Shown here: piece after piece, positions 8,747 through 17,710 of the stretch
How positions within the stretch are numbered: position 1 is the stretch's first letter
Layout of the letters: every line of letters begins with the position of its first letter
Assembly (NCBI GenBank): GCA_016125255.1
Contig: WGMD01000007.1
Location: forward strand, 124,001 to 188,000
Reading direction: 5' to 3'
Source: Planctomycetota bacterium
GTDB taxonomy: Bacteria; Planctomycetota; Phycisphaerae; Phycisphaerales; Zrk34
Length of the DNA stretch: 64,000 nucleotides
Program-made: the position numbers and the translations under genes
The notes under the pieces: generated by a model
What the model was told of the DNA's origin: nothing
The model's input: only the letters and a program-made list of their open reading frames with translations
Databases searched by the model: none

Positions 8747-9700
8747 ATGGGTGACAACGTCAAATGTTCGTCGTGCGGCGTGAACTTTCACGCGATCTTC
8801 GGGGGCATGCCCTGTCCCTACTGCGGCCAGCCGCAGAAGGCCGCGGACGGATCGGCCGTCGCCTTCGCCGCGCCGATCGCGCAGACGGCGTCGAACCTCG
8901 CGCCCGACGCCCCCGACGCCATCGAGCGCCAGCCGTGTCCGATGTGCGGGGAACTCATCGCCGCCGGCGCGACCCAATGCCGCTACTGCGGCGAAGTCTT
9001 CAGCGCCCCGCTGCGGGATCTTTTCGGCGGCGAGGGCGACCTGAGCGACCCCGGCTGGCTGAAGGTCGCGCAGGGGTTGCGATTGATCTATCTGGGCGTG
9101 TGCATCATCGTGTTGGGCGCGATTCTGTTTGGCGTCGGAGCGGCGATCATGAGCGGGACCGCCCGCGGGCGCGTTGATGAGATAAGCGCATTCGTCGTCC
9201 TGGCCGGGTTCGCCGGCCTGATCTTCCTCGGTGCGTTCATCACCATGATCGTCGGTCAGGTCAAATGCACCGCCGTCCCCGAAGCGACGGGCGCGCGCGG
9301 CATGATCAACGGCGCGGTCGTCTGTTTGATCATCAGCATCCTTTGCAACATCATTGTGGCCACGTCAAAGGTGGAAGAAATTGAGTTGATCGCGGGGTTG
9401 GTGTCGATGGTGGGCTACTTCTTGTTCATGCTCTTCATCCAACGCACCGCCATCCATCTTGGCGATGAGCCGACGGCCCGAAGCGCCAAACATCTCATGG
9501 GCACGATGGCCGGCATTTACCTGGCGATGATTGTCTTCAGGGTCCTCTCGATCACGGACCCCAACGCTGTGGACGACCCGGGGGCCGTGACGGGCATCCT
9601 CGGCCTGATCGTCGGCCTCGGCGGTCTGATCTGTTTGTTCTGGTACCTGCGACTGATTGTCGGCCTTCGCAAACGGATTCTGGCGATGATCGGCCTTTGA
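8747..9700 (+). CDS. Zinc-ribbon integral membrane protein
   Basis: 317 residues starting at MGDNVKCSSCG, after a GAGGA ribosome site. Two zinc-ribbon pairs are visible: C7/C10 with C23/C26 (CSSCG, CPYCG) and C64/C67 with a CRYC pair near residue 80. The rest holds about five hydrophobic segments, for example LRLIYLGVCIIVLGAILFGV and LIVGLGGLICLFWYLRLIVG. The N-terminal ribbons are expected in the cytoplasm and could bind zinc or a partner. It is transcribed divergently from the sigma operon and followed by tRNA-Thr. I recognise no specific function; many planctomycete proteins share this build. Confidence 0.72.
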   Translation: MGDNVKCSSCGVNFHAIFGGMPCPYCGQPQKAADGSAVAFAAPIAQTASNLAPDAPDAIERQPCPMCGELIAAGATQCRYCGEVFSAPLRDLFGGEGDLSDPGWLKVAQGLRLIYLGVCIIVLGAILFGVGAAIMSGTARGRVDEISAFVVLAGFAGLIFLGAFITMIVGQVKCTAVPEATGARGMINGAVVCLIISILCNIIVATSKVEEIELIAGLVSMVGYFLFMLFIQRTAIHLGDEPTARSAKHLMGTMAGIYLAMIVFRVLSITDPNAVDDPGAVTGILGLIVGLGGLICLFWYLRLIVGLRKRILAMIGL

Positions 9701-9778
9701 TCGTCGGCTCGCCGGGCGCGTTCGCCGCGGGCTTAAACAGTGGATATTTGGCCCGATCGGGACGATAATGACCGCATC

Positions 9779-9851
9779 GCCACCGTAGCTCAATTGGCAG
9801 AGCAGCGGTTTTGTAAACCGCAGGTTGACGGTTCGAGTCCGTTCGGTGGCT
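9779..9851 (+). tRNA. tRNA-Thr (TGT)
   Basis: Cloverleaf: acceptor GCCACCG/CGGTGGC, D arm GCTC/GAGC, anticodon stem GCGGT/ACCGC around loop TTTGTAA (anticodon TGT), T arm with TTCGAGT. Discriminator T; CCA is not encoded. A second threonine tRNA (GGT) sits at 51902-51973. Confidence 0.95.
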
Positions 9852-9925
9852 TTGTCTTGCCGCAATACCGCTGGTCCAAGTCGCGTTGATTCCTACACGC
9901 ACACCCACGCCGCAGGGAGCCCGCC

Positions 9926-11368
9926 ATGAAAGGGTTGTCATATGTGTTGCTCGCCGCGCTGATGTCGGCGGCGATGGGCCTTCGCACGTTCGCCGAGCCG
10001 CCGCAGAGGATGAACGTCGTGTTCCTGCTGTCGGACGATCAGCGGGCGGACGTGCTGAGCTGCGCGGGGTTCCCGGTGATCCAAACGCCCAACATCGACA
10101 AGCTGGCGGCGGGCGGGGTGCGCTTCGCCAACGGGTTCGTGACGACGAGCATCTGTGCGGCGAGTCGGGCGACGTGTTTCACGGGGCTGGTGGAGCGCAC
10201 GCACCGGTTCACCTTCGGCACGCCGCCGATCGCGATGCGCTTCATCGATGACAGCTACCCCGTGCTGCTGCGCGCGGCCGGGTACCGCACGGGATTCTTC
10301 GGCAAGTTCGGCGTGCACGTCGAAGGGGGGAAAAAGACGACCGAGCGCATGTTCGACGAATACGCCGACCTGTTCCGCAATCCGTACATCAAGAAACTGC
10401 CCGACGGCACGATGCGCCACATCGACGACATCGAAGTCGACCGCGCGATCGACTTCCTCCGCGCGACGCCCAAAGGCACGCCCTTCTGTCTTTCCGTCTC
10501 GTTCAACGGCGGTCACGCCGAGGACGGCGACAAGGAACACCAGTACACCGCCGCGCCGCCGGAGCAGGAGCTTTACAGCGATGTGAAGATGCCCCGGCCC
10601 AATCTCGACGACCCGACGATCTTCGAGGCGATGCCCGAGTTCCTCAAAAAGTCGATGAACCGCGAGCGGTATTTCTGGCGTTGGGACACGCCGGAAAAAT
10701 ACGACCTCAACATGCGCAACTACCTGCGTCTGCTCACGACGGTCGACCGCAATGTGGGGCGCGTGATGGAGGAACTGGCCAAGGAGGGGCTGACCGACAA
10801 GACGATCGTCATCTACATGGGCGACAACGGCTACTACATGGGCGAGCGGGGATTCGCGGGGAAATGGACGCATTTCGACGAGTCGCAGCGCGTGCCGCTG
10901 ATCGTTTTCGATCCGCGTCTGCCCGCCGGTTCGCGCGGCCGGGTGGCGAACAACATTTCGCTGAACCTCGACATCGCTCCGACGATTCTCGATGGGGCGG
11001 ACGTGACGATTCCCGCGCGGTATCAGGGCCGCTCGCTTTTGCCGCTGATGCGCGACGGCCACGCCGCCGATTCGCGCGCCGGCTTCTTCTGCGAGCACCT
11101 GATGAATCACAAGGACATCCCCAAATGGGAGGGCTACCGCAACGGGCGGTACGTATATGCGCGGTATTTTGAGCAGAACCCGCCGTACGAATTTCTGCAC
11201 GATCTGGAGAAGGACCCCTCCGAACTTCAGAACTTCGCGAGCGATCCGGCCTACGCCGATGTATTGGCGAAGATGCGGCGGACGACGGACGAATGGCGCG
11301 ACAAGTACGATCAGGAAGGCAAGGGTCCGCAAGCGGAAGTCACGCCCGAGTCGCGCCGGGGCGAGTGA
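9926..11368 (+). CDS. Secreted sulfatase (family S1) with CAASR active-site motif
   Basis: 480 residues with an N-terminal signal peptide (MKGLSYVLLAALMSAAMG...FAEPP). The sulfatase fold is clear: VVFLLSDDQRADVLSCAG for the first metal-binding site, TPNIDKLAAGGVRF, and YMGDNGYYMGERG near residue 300 for the second. The catalytic nucleophile region is SICAASRATCFTGL with Cys77: the motif reads C-x-A-x-R instead of the usual C-x-P-x-R. Formylglycine formation would need a maturase accepting alanine there. The product would remove sulfate from a polysaccharide or similar ester in the periplasm or outside. Its 3' end overlaps the convergent acetyltransferase gene by 29 bp. Confidence 0.9.
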   Translation: MKGLSYVLLAALMSAAMGLRTFAEPPQRMNVVFLLSDDQRADVLSCAGFPVIQTPNIDKLAAGGVRFANGFVTTSICAASRATCFTGLVERTHRFTFGTPPIAMRFIDDSYPVLLRAAGYRTGFFGKFGVHVEGGKKTTERMFDEYADLFRNPYIKKLPDGTMRHIDDIEVDRAIDFLRATPKGTPFCLSVSFNGGHAEDGDKEHQYTAAPPEQELYSDVKMPRPNLDDPTIFEAMPEFLKKSMNRERYFWRWDTPEKYDLNMRNYLRLLTTVDRNVGRVMEELAKEGLTDKTIVIYMGDNGYYMGERGFAGKWTHFDESQRVPLIVFDPRLPAGSRGRVANNISLNLDIAPTILDGADVTIPARYQGRSLLPLMRDGHAADSRAGFFCEHLMNHKDIPKWEGYRNGRYVYARYFEQNPPYEFLHDLEKDPSELQNFASDPAYADVLAKMRRTTDEWRDKYDQEGKGPQAEVTPESRRGE

Positions 11369-11855
11369 TGAGGCGCGTGTGATAGATTTCAAAGCCGCGG
11401 GCCTGGTAGTTGGACAGAGCGTGCGGGTGATCGTTGGTGCAGGTGTGGAGCCAGACGCGCCGGGTCCCGGGCAGGGCCCATGCGATCTTCAAAACGTCGT
11501 CGAGCATGCGCCGCCCCAGTCCGCGCCCGATATGCTCTGGCAGCAGTCCGAAGTAGCAAAGCTGCACGCTCCCCGCCGCATCGTCGTGCAGTTCCGCGTA
11601 CCCGACTTCGTCATCATCGAGCCGGGCGATCCATGTGCTCAGCCCCTCGCGCCGGGCGTAGGCGTGCCAGTCGCTCATCGACCAGCTCAGCCGATCCTTC
11701 CATAACCAGTTCGCCCCCACGCGCCGGTAGAACCGATCGTTCACCGCGCCGTCCGGCGGCGTGACGAGGTCGATGCCCCACCCCGCCGGGGCCTCGGCGA
11801 CGTCGCCAGCCGGCGGGCGCAGCATCTGAAGATAGTAAATCGTGACTTCGCTCAT
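11340..11855 (-). CDS. GNAT-family N-acetyltransferase
   Basis: 171 residues starting at MSEVTIYYLQML. The acetyl-CoA binding region is visible as LCYFGLLPEHIGRGLGRRMLDDVLKIAW (R/Q-x-x-G-x-G/A type P-loop) followed by VWLHTCTNDHPHALSNYQARGFEIY, a standard motif B end. Substrate unknown; cytoplasmic. A longer in-frame start at 11912 would run into the pseudo-tRNA sequence and is not favoured. It converges with the sulfatase gene, overlapping its last 29 bp. Confidence 0.85.
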   Translation of the reverse strand: MSEVTIYYLQMLRPPAGDVAEAPAGWGIDLVTPPDGAVNDRFYRRVGANWLWKDRLSWSMSDWHAYARREGLSTWIARLDDDEVGYAELHDDAAGSVQLCYFGLLPEHIGRGLGRRMLDDVLKIAWALPGTRRVWLHTCTNDHPHALSNYQARGFEIYHTRLITRPGATRA

Positions 11856-11886
11856 GCACTGTTCAACCCGACCGCGATCCGACAAC

Positions 11887-11956
11887 GGGCCCGGCGGGGA
11901 TCGAACCCGCACGAAAGTTGCCCCCCAAGGATTTTAAGCCCCCTGCCAACGCCGCA
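11887..11956 (-). pseudogene. Decayed tRNA-Leu copy
   Basis: Closely resembles the 3' two-thirds of the intact tRNA-Leu(TAA) at 13343-13428, in the same orientation. Identical blocks include GGCGGGGATCGAACCCGCAC, GTTGCCCCCCA and ATTTTAAG. The acceptor 5' half is gone, the D-arm has lost about six bases and the anticodon stem no longer pairs well. It cannot fold as a tRNA. Together with the intact copy it brackets the Y-family polymerase gene. Either a tandem tRNA duplication in decay or an old attachment-site remnant. Confidence 0.75.
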
Positions 11957-12064
11957 CAATCAAGCACTTACATCATGGGCGCATCATCGGCCGCGGAATC
12001 GACCTTGATCATCCCCGAACCGACCCGCATGCCCGCATGATGCCCAACCGCGCCCCTCGCGCCC

Positions 12065-12116
12065 CGACATACCGATTGACCGCCATCATTTTGTACGGTA
12101 TATGTTCGGTATGTCG
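12065..12116. promoter_or_regulatory. Inverted repeat over the polymerase start (operator candidate)
   Basis: CGACATACCGA (12065-12075) and TCGGTATGTCG (12106-12116) are perfect 11-bp reverse complements with a 30-bp spacer. The right arm covers both possible start codons (12102 and 12111). A further CGGTAT lies at 12096-12101, so the half-site word occurs three times. GTAC-N7-GTTC (12093-12107) also resembles a LexA box of the GTTC-N7-GTTC type with one mismatch. A repressor site, perhaps for DNA-damage control, is an inference. Confidence 0.45.
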
Positions 12117-13322
12117 CTGAGATACCTTTTCGTCGATATGAACTCCTATTTTGCGAGCGTCGAGCAGCAGACGAACCCCGGTCTGCGAGGGCGGCCGGTC
12201 GGGATCGTGCCCATGATGACGGACTCGACGTGCTGCATCGCCGCCAGTTACGAGGCCAAGGCGTTCGGCGTCAGCACCGGGACCGGCGTGCGCGAGGCCC
12301 GGCGGTTGTGCCCCAAGATCGCACTGGTGGAGGCCCGGCCGCAGGTCTATGTCGAGTATCACCACCGCATCGTCGAAGCGGTCGAATCCTGTCTGCACGT
12401 GGATTGCGTCAGCTCGATCGACGAGATGTACGGCCGGCTCATGGGCGTCGAACGCGAACCGCAACAAGCGGCGGCGATCGCGTTCAACGTCAAGGCGGCG
12501 ATTCGACGCGTCGGCGAAGCCCTGCGATGCTCCATCGGCATCGCGCCCAACGCCTGGCTGGCCAAAGTCGCGTCCGACATGGTGAAGCCCGACGGCATGA
12601 CGATGATCCTGCCCGATCAGTTGCCCGAAGCGCTGTACCGGCTCAAGCTCACCGACCTGCCCGGCATCGCGACGCGCATGAGCCAGCGGCTGGAGTCGCG
12701 GGGTATTCGGCATGTGCATCAGCTATGCGCCGCCGGCGAGGCGGAGTTGGCGGCGGCATGGGGATCGAAGGTGCTCGGGGCGATCTGGTATCAACAGTTG
12801 CGGGGCGTCGATCTGCCGTATCGACCGACGCGACGCGGCACCGTCGGTCATTCCCATGTCCTGCCGCCCGATCAGCGAAACGAACGCGACGCCTACCGCG
12901 TCACCGTGCGGATGCTGCACAAGGCCGCGCATCGGATGCGCCGGCTGGGCTATCACGCCAGCCGCCTCACCGCACGCGTCAGCTTCATCGGCGGCGGGCG
13001 ATGGGAGCAATACGCCGGCCTGCCGCAGACCCGCGACACGCTGACCATGATCGCCGTGCTGCAAACGCTCTGGTCGCACAAGCCGATCCGCGAGCCGCTG
13101 AAAGTCGGCGTCGAACTGTCGGAACTGACCGCCGACGCCTGCGCCACCCTGCCCCTCTACGCCGCACAAGCCAGGCATGAAATGCTCGGCGACGTGATGG
13201 ACCGGATCAACGAACGATTCGGCCGCGATGCGATCTACTCCGCCGTGATGCTCGGCGTTAAGCACGCCGCCCCGACGCGCATCAGCTTCACGCAGATACC
13301 CGCCGCCGACGAATTCGGCTGA
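12102..13322 (+). CDS. Y-family (DinB/UmuC-like) translesion DNA polymerase
   Basis: 406 residues. Catalytic palm motifs are intact: YLFVDMNSYFASVEQ near the start gives the first metal-binding aspartate, and VSSIDEMYG near residue 105 the D-E pair. A helix-hairpin-helix stretch follows (LKLTDLPGIATRMSQRLESRGI), then the little-finger region. Such enzymes copy damaged DNA with low fidelity. An alternative start is the ATG at 12111 (MSLRYLF); neither has a clear ribosome site. The stop is only 20 bp from the 3' end of tRNA-Leu. The 11-bp inverted repeat at the start suggests tight control. It is a lone gene, with no recombinase beside it. Confidence 0.88.
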   Translation: MFGMSLRYLFVDMNSYFASVEQQTNPGLRGRPVGIVPMMTDSTCCIAASYEAKAFGVSTGTGVREARRLCPKIALVEARPQVYVEYHHRIVEAVESCLHVDCVSSIDEMYGRLMGVEREPQQAAAIAFNVKAAIRRVGEALRCSIGIAPNAWLAKVASDMVKPDGMTMILPDQLPEALYRLKLTDLPGIATRMSQRLESRGIRHVHQLCAAGEAELAAAWGSKVLGAIWYQQLRGVDLPYRPTRRGTVGHSHVLPPDQRNERDAYRVTVRMLHKAAHRMRRLGYHASRLTARVSFIGGGRWEQYAGLPQTRDTLTMIAVLQTLWSHKPIREPLKVGVELSELTADACATLPLYAAQARHEMLGDVMDRINERFGRDAIYSAVMLGVKHAAPTRISFTQIPAADEFG

Positions 13323-13342
13323 CGGTCATCACAAAACATCAA

Positions 13343-13428
13343 TGGGCTCGGCGGGGATCGAACCCGCACGGGGGTTGCCCCCCAGGGGATTTTAAGTCCC
13401 CTGCGTCTGCCAATTCCGCCACGAGCCC
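13343..13428 (-). tRNA. tRNA-Leu (TAA)
   Basis: Class II tRNA: acceptor GGGCTCG/CGAGCCC with discriminator A, anticodon stem GGGGA/TCCCC around CTTAAAA (anticodon TAA), a long variable arm and T arm GCGGGTTCGATCCCCGC. The 3' end faces the Y-family polymerase gene. A degenerate same-orientation copy lies at 11887-11956. Confidence 0.95.
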
Positions 13429-13550
13429 GGCGTCGTGTCAGTGTATCGGGCGAATCGGCGCTTGGGAATTTTCGTCGATCGCATCGGCAGACGTTATCGG
13501 CCCGTGAATTTTTCATGGTTTTTCCAATCGCGGACCGATGCCCAGAGATT

Positions 13551-13564
13551 GGAGGGATCCCTCC
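13551..13564. promoter_or_regulatory. 14-bp palindrome covering a ribosome-binding site
   Basis: GGAGGGATCCCTCC is a perfect palindrome; its left half is the probable Shine-Dalgarno sequence for the small gene starting at 13566. Pairing of the two halves, or of two transcripts, could hide the site. Regulation is only inferred. Confidence 0.45.
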
Positions 13565-13565
13565 G

Positions 13566-13811
13566 ATGGAGTCGTCGTTCATGGGGCTGCGCGAGCAAAA
13601 AGCATTGCGGCGATACATGCGCGGGTTGGCGCGGCAGGAGCGTTACGCCCTGATGATGTATCACGTCGACCAGCTCACGCCGCATGAGATCAGTCTCGTG
13701 CTCGATCTGCCGTTCGGACAAATTGTGGCGATGATCGAGCGGCTCGGCCGGGAGGCGCGGCTGGTTCTGGAGCGGGCGGCGCAGTCGTTGCCGCTGGCCG
13801 ATACGGCTTGA
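13566..13811 (+). CDS. Small sigma-70 region 4-like protein
   Basis: 81 residues starting at MESSFMGLREQK. The body LARQERYALMMYHVDQLTPHEISLVLDLPFGQIVAMIERL follows the pattern of sigma region 4: a helix with conserved Glu/Arg, then a helix-turn-helix, but no region 2. It could bind a -35 element or RNA polymerase without acting as a full sigma factor. A longer start at 13515 is possible but the ribosome site GGAGGG fits 13566. It is divergent from tRNA-Leu and precedes the sugar transporter by about 165 bp. Function is a guess from fold resemblance. Confidence 0.6.
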   Translation: MESSFMGLREQKALRRYMRGLARQERYALMMYHVDQLTPHEISLVLDLPFGQIVAMIERLGREARLVLERAAQSLPLADTA

Positions 13812-13976
13812 GCGGATGACCCACCTTTGAAAATGCGTCGGGGCCTTGCGGGTTCGCGTCAGGCGGCGTGCAATCGGTTGCCGCTGGGCGGGGTCAGTGG
13901 TACATTTGCCCTTTCATTTAGTCGGCGAAGAGGCATTCTCGCCCGGTGGTCGAATCACGCCTGGAGGTCACATCGC

Positions 13977-15122
13977 ATGTCCCACATCGCGCTTTATCAA
14001 CGTCTGGCGCTCGTCGCCCTCATCGCCCTGCCCCTGACGGCGTGCAACAAGTCCGAGCCCGCGCCCGCGCCCGGAAGCGGCGGCTCGACGCCGACGCCCG
14101 CCGCGACGAACAAGCCCGTCAAGGTCATCGCCTTCGACGAAAACGACGTCACCCTTCAGGGCATCAAGGACGGCTCCGTCGTCGGCACCATCGTGCAGAA
14201 CCCGTACATGTACGGCTACAAGTCCATCGAAGTGCTCAACGAGCTGCACAAGGGCAACAAGGACGTGATCCCCGCGGACAAGTTCATCAACATCCCCGCC
14301 CGCGTGGTCCTCAAGGACGCGAGCCGGGGCGAGTTCGCCGGGGCGAAGGTCGAAGATGTGGACACGTTCTGGGCGGACCTGAAAAAGAAAGTCAGCGGCA
14401 AGAGCGATGACGCGGCCGCGGCGCCCGCACCGAGCGGCGGAGATAAGCCCAGCTATGCGTTCGTGACGAACGGCGTGGCGAACTTCTGGACGATCGGCAA
14501 GGCGGGCGTGGACAAGGCGGGGGCGGACCTGAACGTCAACGTCACGACGATCATGCCCAGCGGCATCACCGATCAGACCCGCCGCGTCGAGGACCTTCTG
14601 ACCCGCGGAATCGACGGTCTGTCCATCAGCGCGATCAACCCCGAGAATCAGGGCGAAGTGCTCAGCAAGGCGGCGGAAAAGACGAACCTCATCAGCGTCG
14701 ACTCCGACGCCCCCAATTCCAGCCGGCTCGTCTACATCGGCATGGACAACTATCAGGCCGGGATGATCTGCGGCAAGCTGACGCGCGACGCCCTGCCGGA
14801 CGGCGGGAAGATCATGATCTTCATCGGCCGGCTCGATCAGGACAATGCGCAGCGCCGGCGGCAGGGATGCATCGACGGGATCCTCGGCCGCGAACCCGAT
14901 CCCTCGCGCCGCGACGACCCGGGCGCGGTGCTGACCAGCGATGACGGCAAGTTCATCATCCTCGGCACGATGACCGACAACTTCGACCGCGCCAAGGCGA
15001 AGGCCAACGCTGAGGACGCCCTGACGCGCAATCCCGACATCGCCGCGATGGTGGGCCTCTTTGAGTACAACCCGCCCTTGATCATGGAAGCCCTCGACCG
15101 CGCCGGCCGGCTGGGCAAGTGA
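13977..15122 (+). CDS. Sugar ABC transporter substrate-binding lipoprotein, circularly permuted
   Basis: 381 residues with a lipoprotein signal (LPLTAC, Cys23) after a CTGGAGGT ribosome site. Residues about 46-142 ([17 protein letters not shown] ... [11 protein letters not shown]) are the segment that normally ends RbsB-type sugar-binding proteins. Residues about 157-381 ([22 protein letters not shown] ... [17 protein letters not shown]) are the segment that normally comes first, and the stop falls where [10 protein letters not shown] would usually continue. A Pro/Ala/Gly linker (143-156) joins the old termini and resembles the linker after Cys23. Both halves look intact, so a folded binding protein is plausible. 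It is the first gene of the ABC operon. Ligand unknown, probably a monosaccharide such as ribose or xylose. Confidence 0.9.
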   Translation: MSHIALYQRLALVALIALPLTACNKSEPAPAPGSGGSTPTPAATNKPVKVIAFDENDVTLQGIKDGSVVGTIVQNPYMYGYKSIEVLNELHKGNKDVIPADKFINIPARVVLKDASRGEFAGAKVEDVDTFWADLKKKVSGKSDDAAAAPAPSGGDKPSYAFVTNGVANFWTIGKAGVDKAGADLNVNVTTIMPSGITDQTRRVEDLLTRGIDGLSISAINPENQGEVLSKAAEKTNLISVDSDAPNSSRLVYIGMDNYQAGMICGKLTRDALPDGGKIMIFIGRLDQDNAQRRRQGCIDGILGREPDPSRRDDPGAVLTSDDGKFIILGTMTDNFDRAKAKANAEDALTRNPDIAAMVGLFEYNPPLIMEALDRAGRLGK

Positions 15123-15123
15123 C

Positions 15124-16626
15124 ATGAGCGAAGCGGCCCGGCTCCAGCTTTCCGGCATCACCAAGCGCTTTCCCGGCGTGCGGGCGCTGCACAATGTGTC
15201 ATTGACGCTCGGGCCCGGCGAAGTACTGGCACTGATCGGCGAGAACGGGGCGGGCAAAAGCACGCTGATGAAAATCCTCGCCGGCGTACAGAAGCCCGAC
15301 GCGGGCGCGATGACGATCGACGGGCAGCGCGTCGAGTTCAACCATGTCGATGACGCCCTGTCGGCGGGCGTGTCGCTGATCCATCAGGAATTGAATCTGG
15401 CGGACAATCTGGATGTCGGAGCCAACATTTTTCTGGGGCGCGAGCCGATGAAGATGGGCCTCATCGACAAGAAGAAGATCGCCCGCGACGCCCGCAAATA
15501 TCTGGACATGGTCGGGCTCGACATCGACCCGCGGACGATCGTCAGCACGCTGACGATCGGTCGCCAGCAGCTTGTCGAAATCGCCAAGGCGCTGTCGACG
15601 AACGCGCGGATACTGATCATGGACGAGCCGACGTCGTCGCTGAGCACGCACGAGACGCTGACGCTTTTCAAGGTGGTCAAGGATCTGCGGACGCGCGGCG
15701 TGAGCGTGATCTATATTTCGCATCGCTTGGGGGAAGTCTGCGAACTGGCGGATCGCGTCACCGTGCTGCGCGATGGGGAGAACGCCGGCGACCTGGACCG
15801 CGGCGAAATCAGTCACGACCGGATGGTGCGGCTGATGGTGGGAAGGGACGTGAGCCAGTTTTATCATCGCGAGCCGCACGAACCGGGCGAGGCGGTGCTG
15901 CGCGTCGAGCACCTGCGGACACCGGCGCACCCGGCTCACGCGCTGAGCTTCGAGGTGCGTGCGGGCGAGATCGTCGGCATGGCGGGGCTGGTCGGCGCGG
16001 GGCGGACGGAGATGATCGAAACGCTTTTCGGCGTGACCCCGGCCGTCGGCGGGTCGATCCGGATGGGCGGGCGATCGGTCGCCATTGAAAGCCCGATCGA
16101 CGCCATCGCGTCGGGGATGGCGCTGGTGCCGGAGGATCGCAAGCAATGCGGGCTGGTGCTGGAGATGGCGGTTCGGACGAATTTGTCGCTGGCATCGCTC
16201 AAGCGTGATGCGAAGCGCGGTTTCCTGAACCGCGGCGCCGAAGGCGCGATCAGCCGGCGCATGATCGAGGCGATGCGGATCAAGACGCCGCACGATCGGC
16301 AGATGGTGCAGTATCTTTCGGGGGGCAATCAGCAGAAGGTGGTGCTGGGCAAATGGCTGGCGATGCGGCCGCGGCTACTGATCCTCGACGAGCCGACGCG
16401 CGGGATCGATGTCGGAGCGAAGGAGGAGATCTACAAGCTGATGCACGATCTGGCCGGTCAGGGCACGGCGATTCTGTTCGTGTCGAGCGAGATGGAGGAA
16501 GTGCTGAGTCTGTCGGATCGGACGCTCGTCATGCACGAAGGCCGGCTCACCGGCGAACTGAAGCGCGAGGAACTGAGCGAGGAAGCGGTGATGCATCTTG
16601 CGACGGGCGAAACCAAAGCGGCTTAA
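15124..16626 (+). CDS. Sugar ABC transporter ATP-binding protein (two ABC domains)
   Basis: 500 residues, the length of RbsA/MglA/XylG-type proteins. The first cassette has Walker [10 protein letters not shown], signature-like [15 protein letters not shown] and Walker [12 protein letters not shown]. The second begins with the degenerate [10 protein letters not shown] usual for this family, then signature LSGGNQQKV and Walker [13 protein letters not shown]. It powers import at the inner membrane with the downstream permease. It starts one base after the binding-protein stop, giving tight coupling. The substrate cannot be decided from the ATPase alone. Confidence 0.96.
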   Translation: MSEAARLQLSGITKRFPGVRALHNVSLTLGPGEVLALIGENGAGKSTLMKILAGVQKPDAGAMTIDGQRVEFNHVDDALSAGVSLIHQELNLADNLDVGANIFLGREPMKMGLIDKKKIARDARKYLDMVGLDIDPRTIVSTLTIGRQQLVEIAKALSTNARILIMDEPTSSLSTHETLTLFKVVKDLRTRGVSVIYISHRLGEVCELADRVTVLRDGENAGDLDRGEISHDRMVRLMVGRDVSQFYHREPHEPGEAVLRVEHLRTPAHPAHALSFEVRAGEIVGMAGLVGAGRTEMIETLFGVTPAVGGSIRMGGRSVAIESPIDAIASGMALVPEDRKQCGLVLEMAVRTNLSLASLKRDAKRGFLNRGAEGAISRRMIEAMRIKTPHDRQMVQYLSGGNQQKVVLGKWLAMRPRLLILDEPTRGIDVGAKEEIYKLMHDLAGQGTAILFVSSEMEEVLSLSDRTLVMHEGRLTGELKREELSEEAVMHLATGETKAA

Positions 16627-16629
16627 ATC

Positions 16630-17640
16630 ATGAAGAAACTTCTCGGCATTCTCGGCCTGCTCCTTGCGATCTGTCTGTACACCGCCGTATGCAGCGATCG
16701 ATTTCTTTTGGTGGGCAACATTCAGAACCTCGTGCACCGCACGGCCCTGTTCGGCATCCTTTCGATCGGCGCGGCGTTCGTCATCATCACCGGCGGCATC
16801 GATCTGTCGATCGGGTCGATGGTCTGTCTCGTCGGCGTGACGCTGCCGTGGCTGCTCACACAGCATGGCTGGAGCGTCTGGACCGCGGTGCCGCTGGTGA
16901 TGGGATTGTCCGTCGTCATCGGCTTGTTTCACGGCCTGCTCGTCACGCGCATGCGGCTCCAACCGTTCATCGTCACCCTCTGCGGCCTGCTCATCTACCG
17001 CGGCATCGCCCGCGGGATGACCAGCGATCAGTCGCAGGGATTCGCCCTGGGTTTCAAGGGACTCCGCTCCATCGCCACCGGCCATCTGCCGATCTTCGGC
17101 ACCGGCGCCGGCGTTTTCGAGCTGCCCGCCACCACGTTCACGCTCATCATCGTCGCCATCATCGCGGCGATCTTCCTCAACAAGACGATCTACGGCCGAT
17201 ACCTGCTGGCGCTGGGCCGCAACGAACAGGCGGCGCGCTACTCGGGCATTCCCACCGAACGCATGATCCTGCTGGCGTATGTCATCTGCTCGACGCTGGC
17301 GGGGCTGGGCGGAATGCTGTTCGTGCTGGACATCAACGCGGCGCAGCCCAGCGACTTCGGCAACTTCTATGAACTGTACGCCATCGCCGCCGCCGTGCTC
17401 GGCGGATGCTCCCTGCGCGGCGGGGAGGGGTCGATCCTCGGCGTCCTCATCGGGTCGGCCGTCATGGTCGTCCTCTCGAACATGATCAACCTTGTGCACC
17501 CCAACTATCAGAACGTCGAGTTCGCCATCATCGGCTTCGTGATTCTGGCGGGCGTGATCGTCGATGAGGTGGTCAAGCGTTTCGCGGCCCGTCGCCGAGC
17601 GGTGCGGCAGGCGCAGGCGGCGGAGCGCGGCGAAGGGTGA
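16630..17640 (+). CDS. Sugar ABC transporter permease (RbsC family)
   Basis: 336 residues, highly hydrophobic with eight to ten membrane spans. Family landmarks include GAAFVIITGGIDLSIGSMV, the GRYLLALGRNEQAARYSGIPTERM loop that contacts the ATPase, and AVLGGCSLRGGEGSILG. It starts 3 bp after the ATPase gene and completes the import operon. The C-terminal tail is basic and cytoplasmic (VVKRFAARRRAVRQ). One permease gene is normal, since it dimerises. Confidence 0.95.
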   Translation: MKKLLGILGLLLAICLYTAVCSDRFLLVGNIQNLVHRTALFGILSIGAAFVIITGGIDLSIGSMVCLVGVTLPWLLTQHGWSVWTAVPLVMGLSVVIGLFHGLLVTRMRLQPFIVTLCGLLIYRGIARGMTSDQSQGFALGFKGLRSIATGHLPIFGTGAGVFELPATTFTLIIVAIIAAIFLNKTIYGRYLLALGRNEQAARYSGIPTERMILLAYVICSTLAGLGGMLFVLDINAAQPSDFGNFYELYAIAAAVLGGCSLRGGEGSILGVLIGSAVMVVLSNMINLVHPNYQNVEFAIIGFVILAGVIVDEVVKRFAARRRAVRQAQAAERGEG

Positions 17641-17710
17641 TCGACGATGCTCAGGCCCCATCGCACGGCGATGCCGCTATGATGAGCTCTGACCCGACGA
17701 GGAAGCAGCC

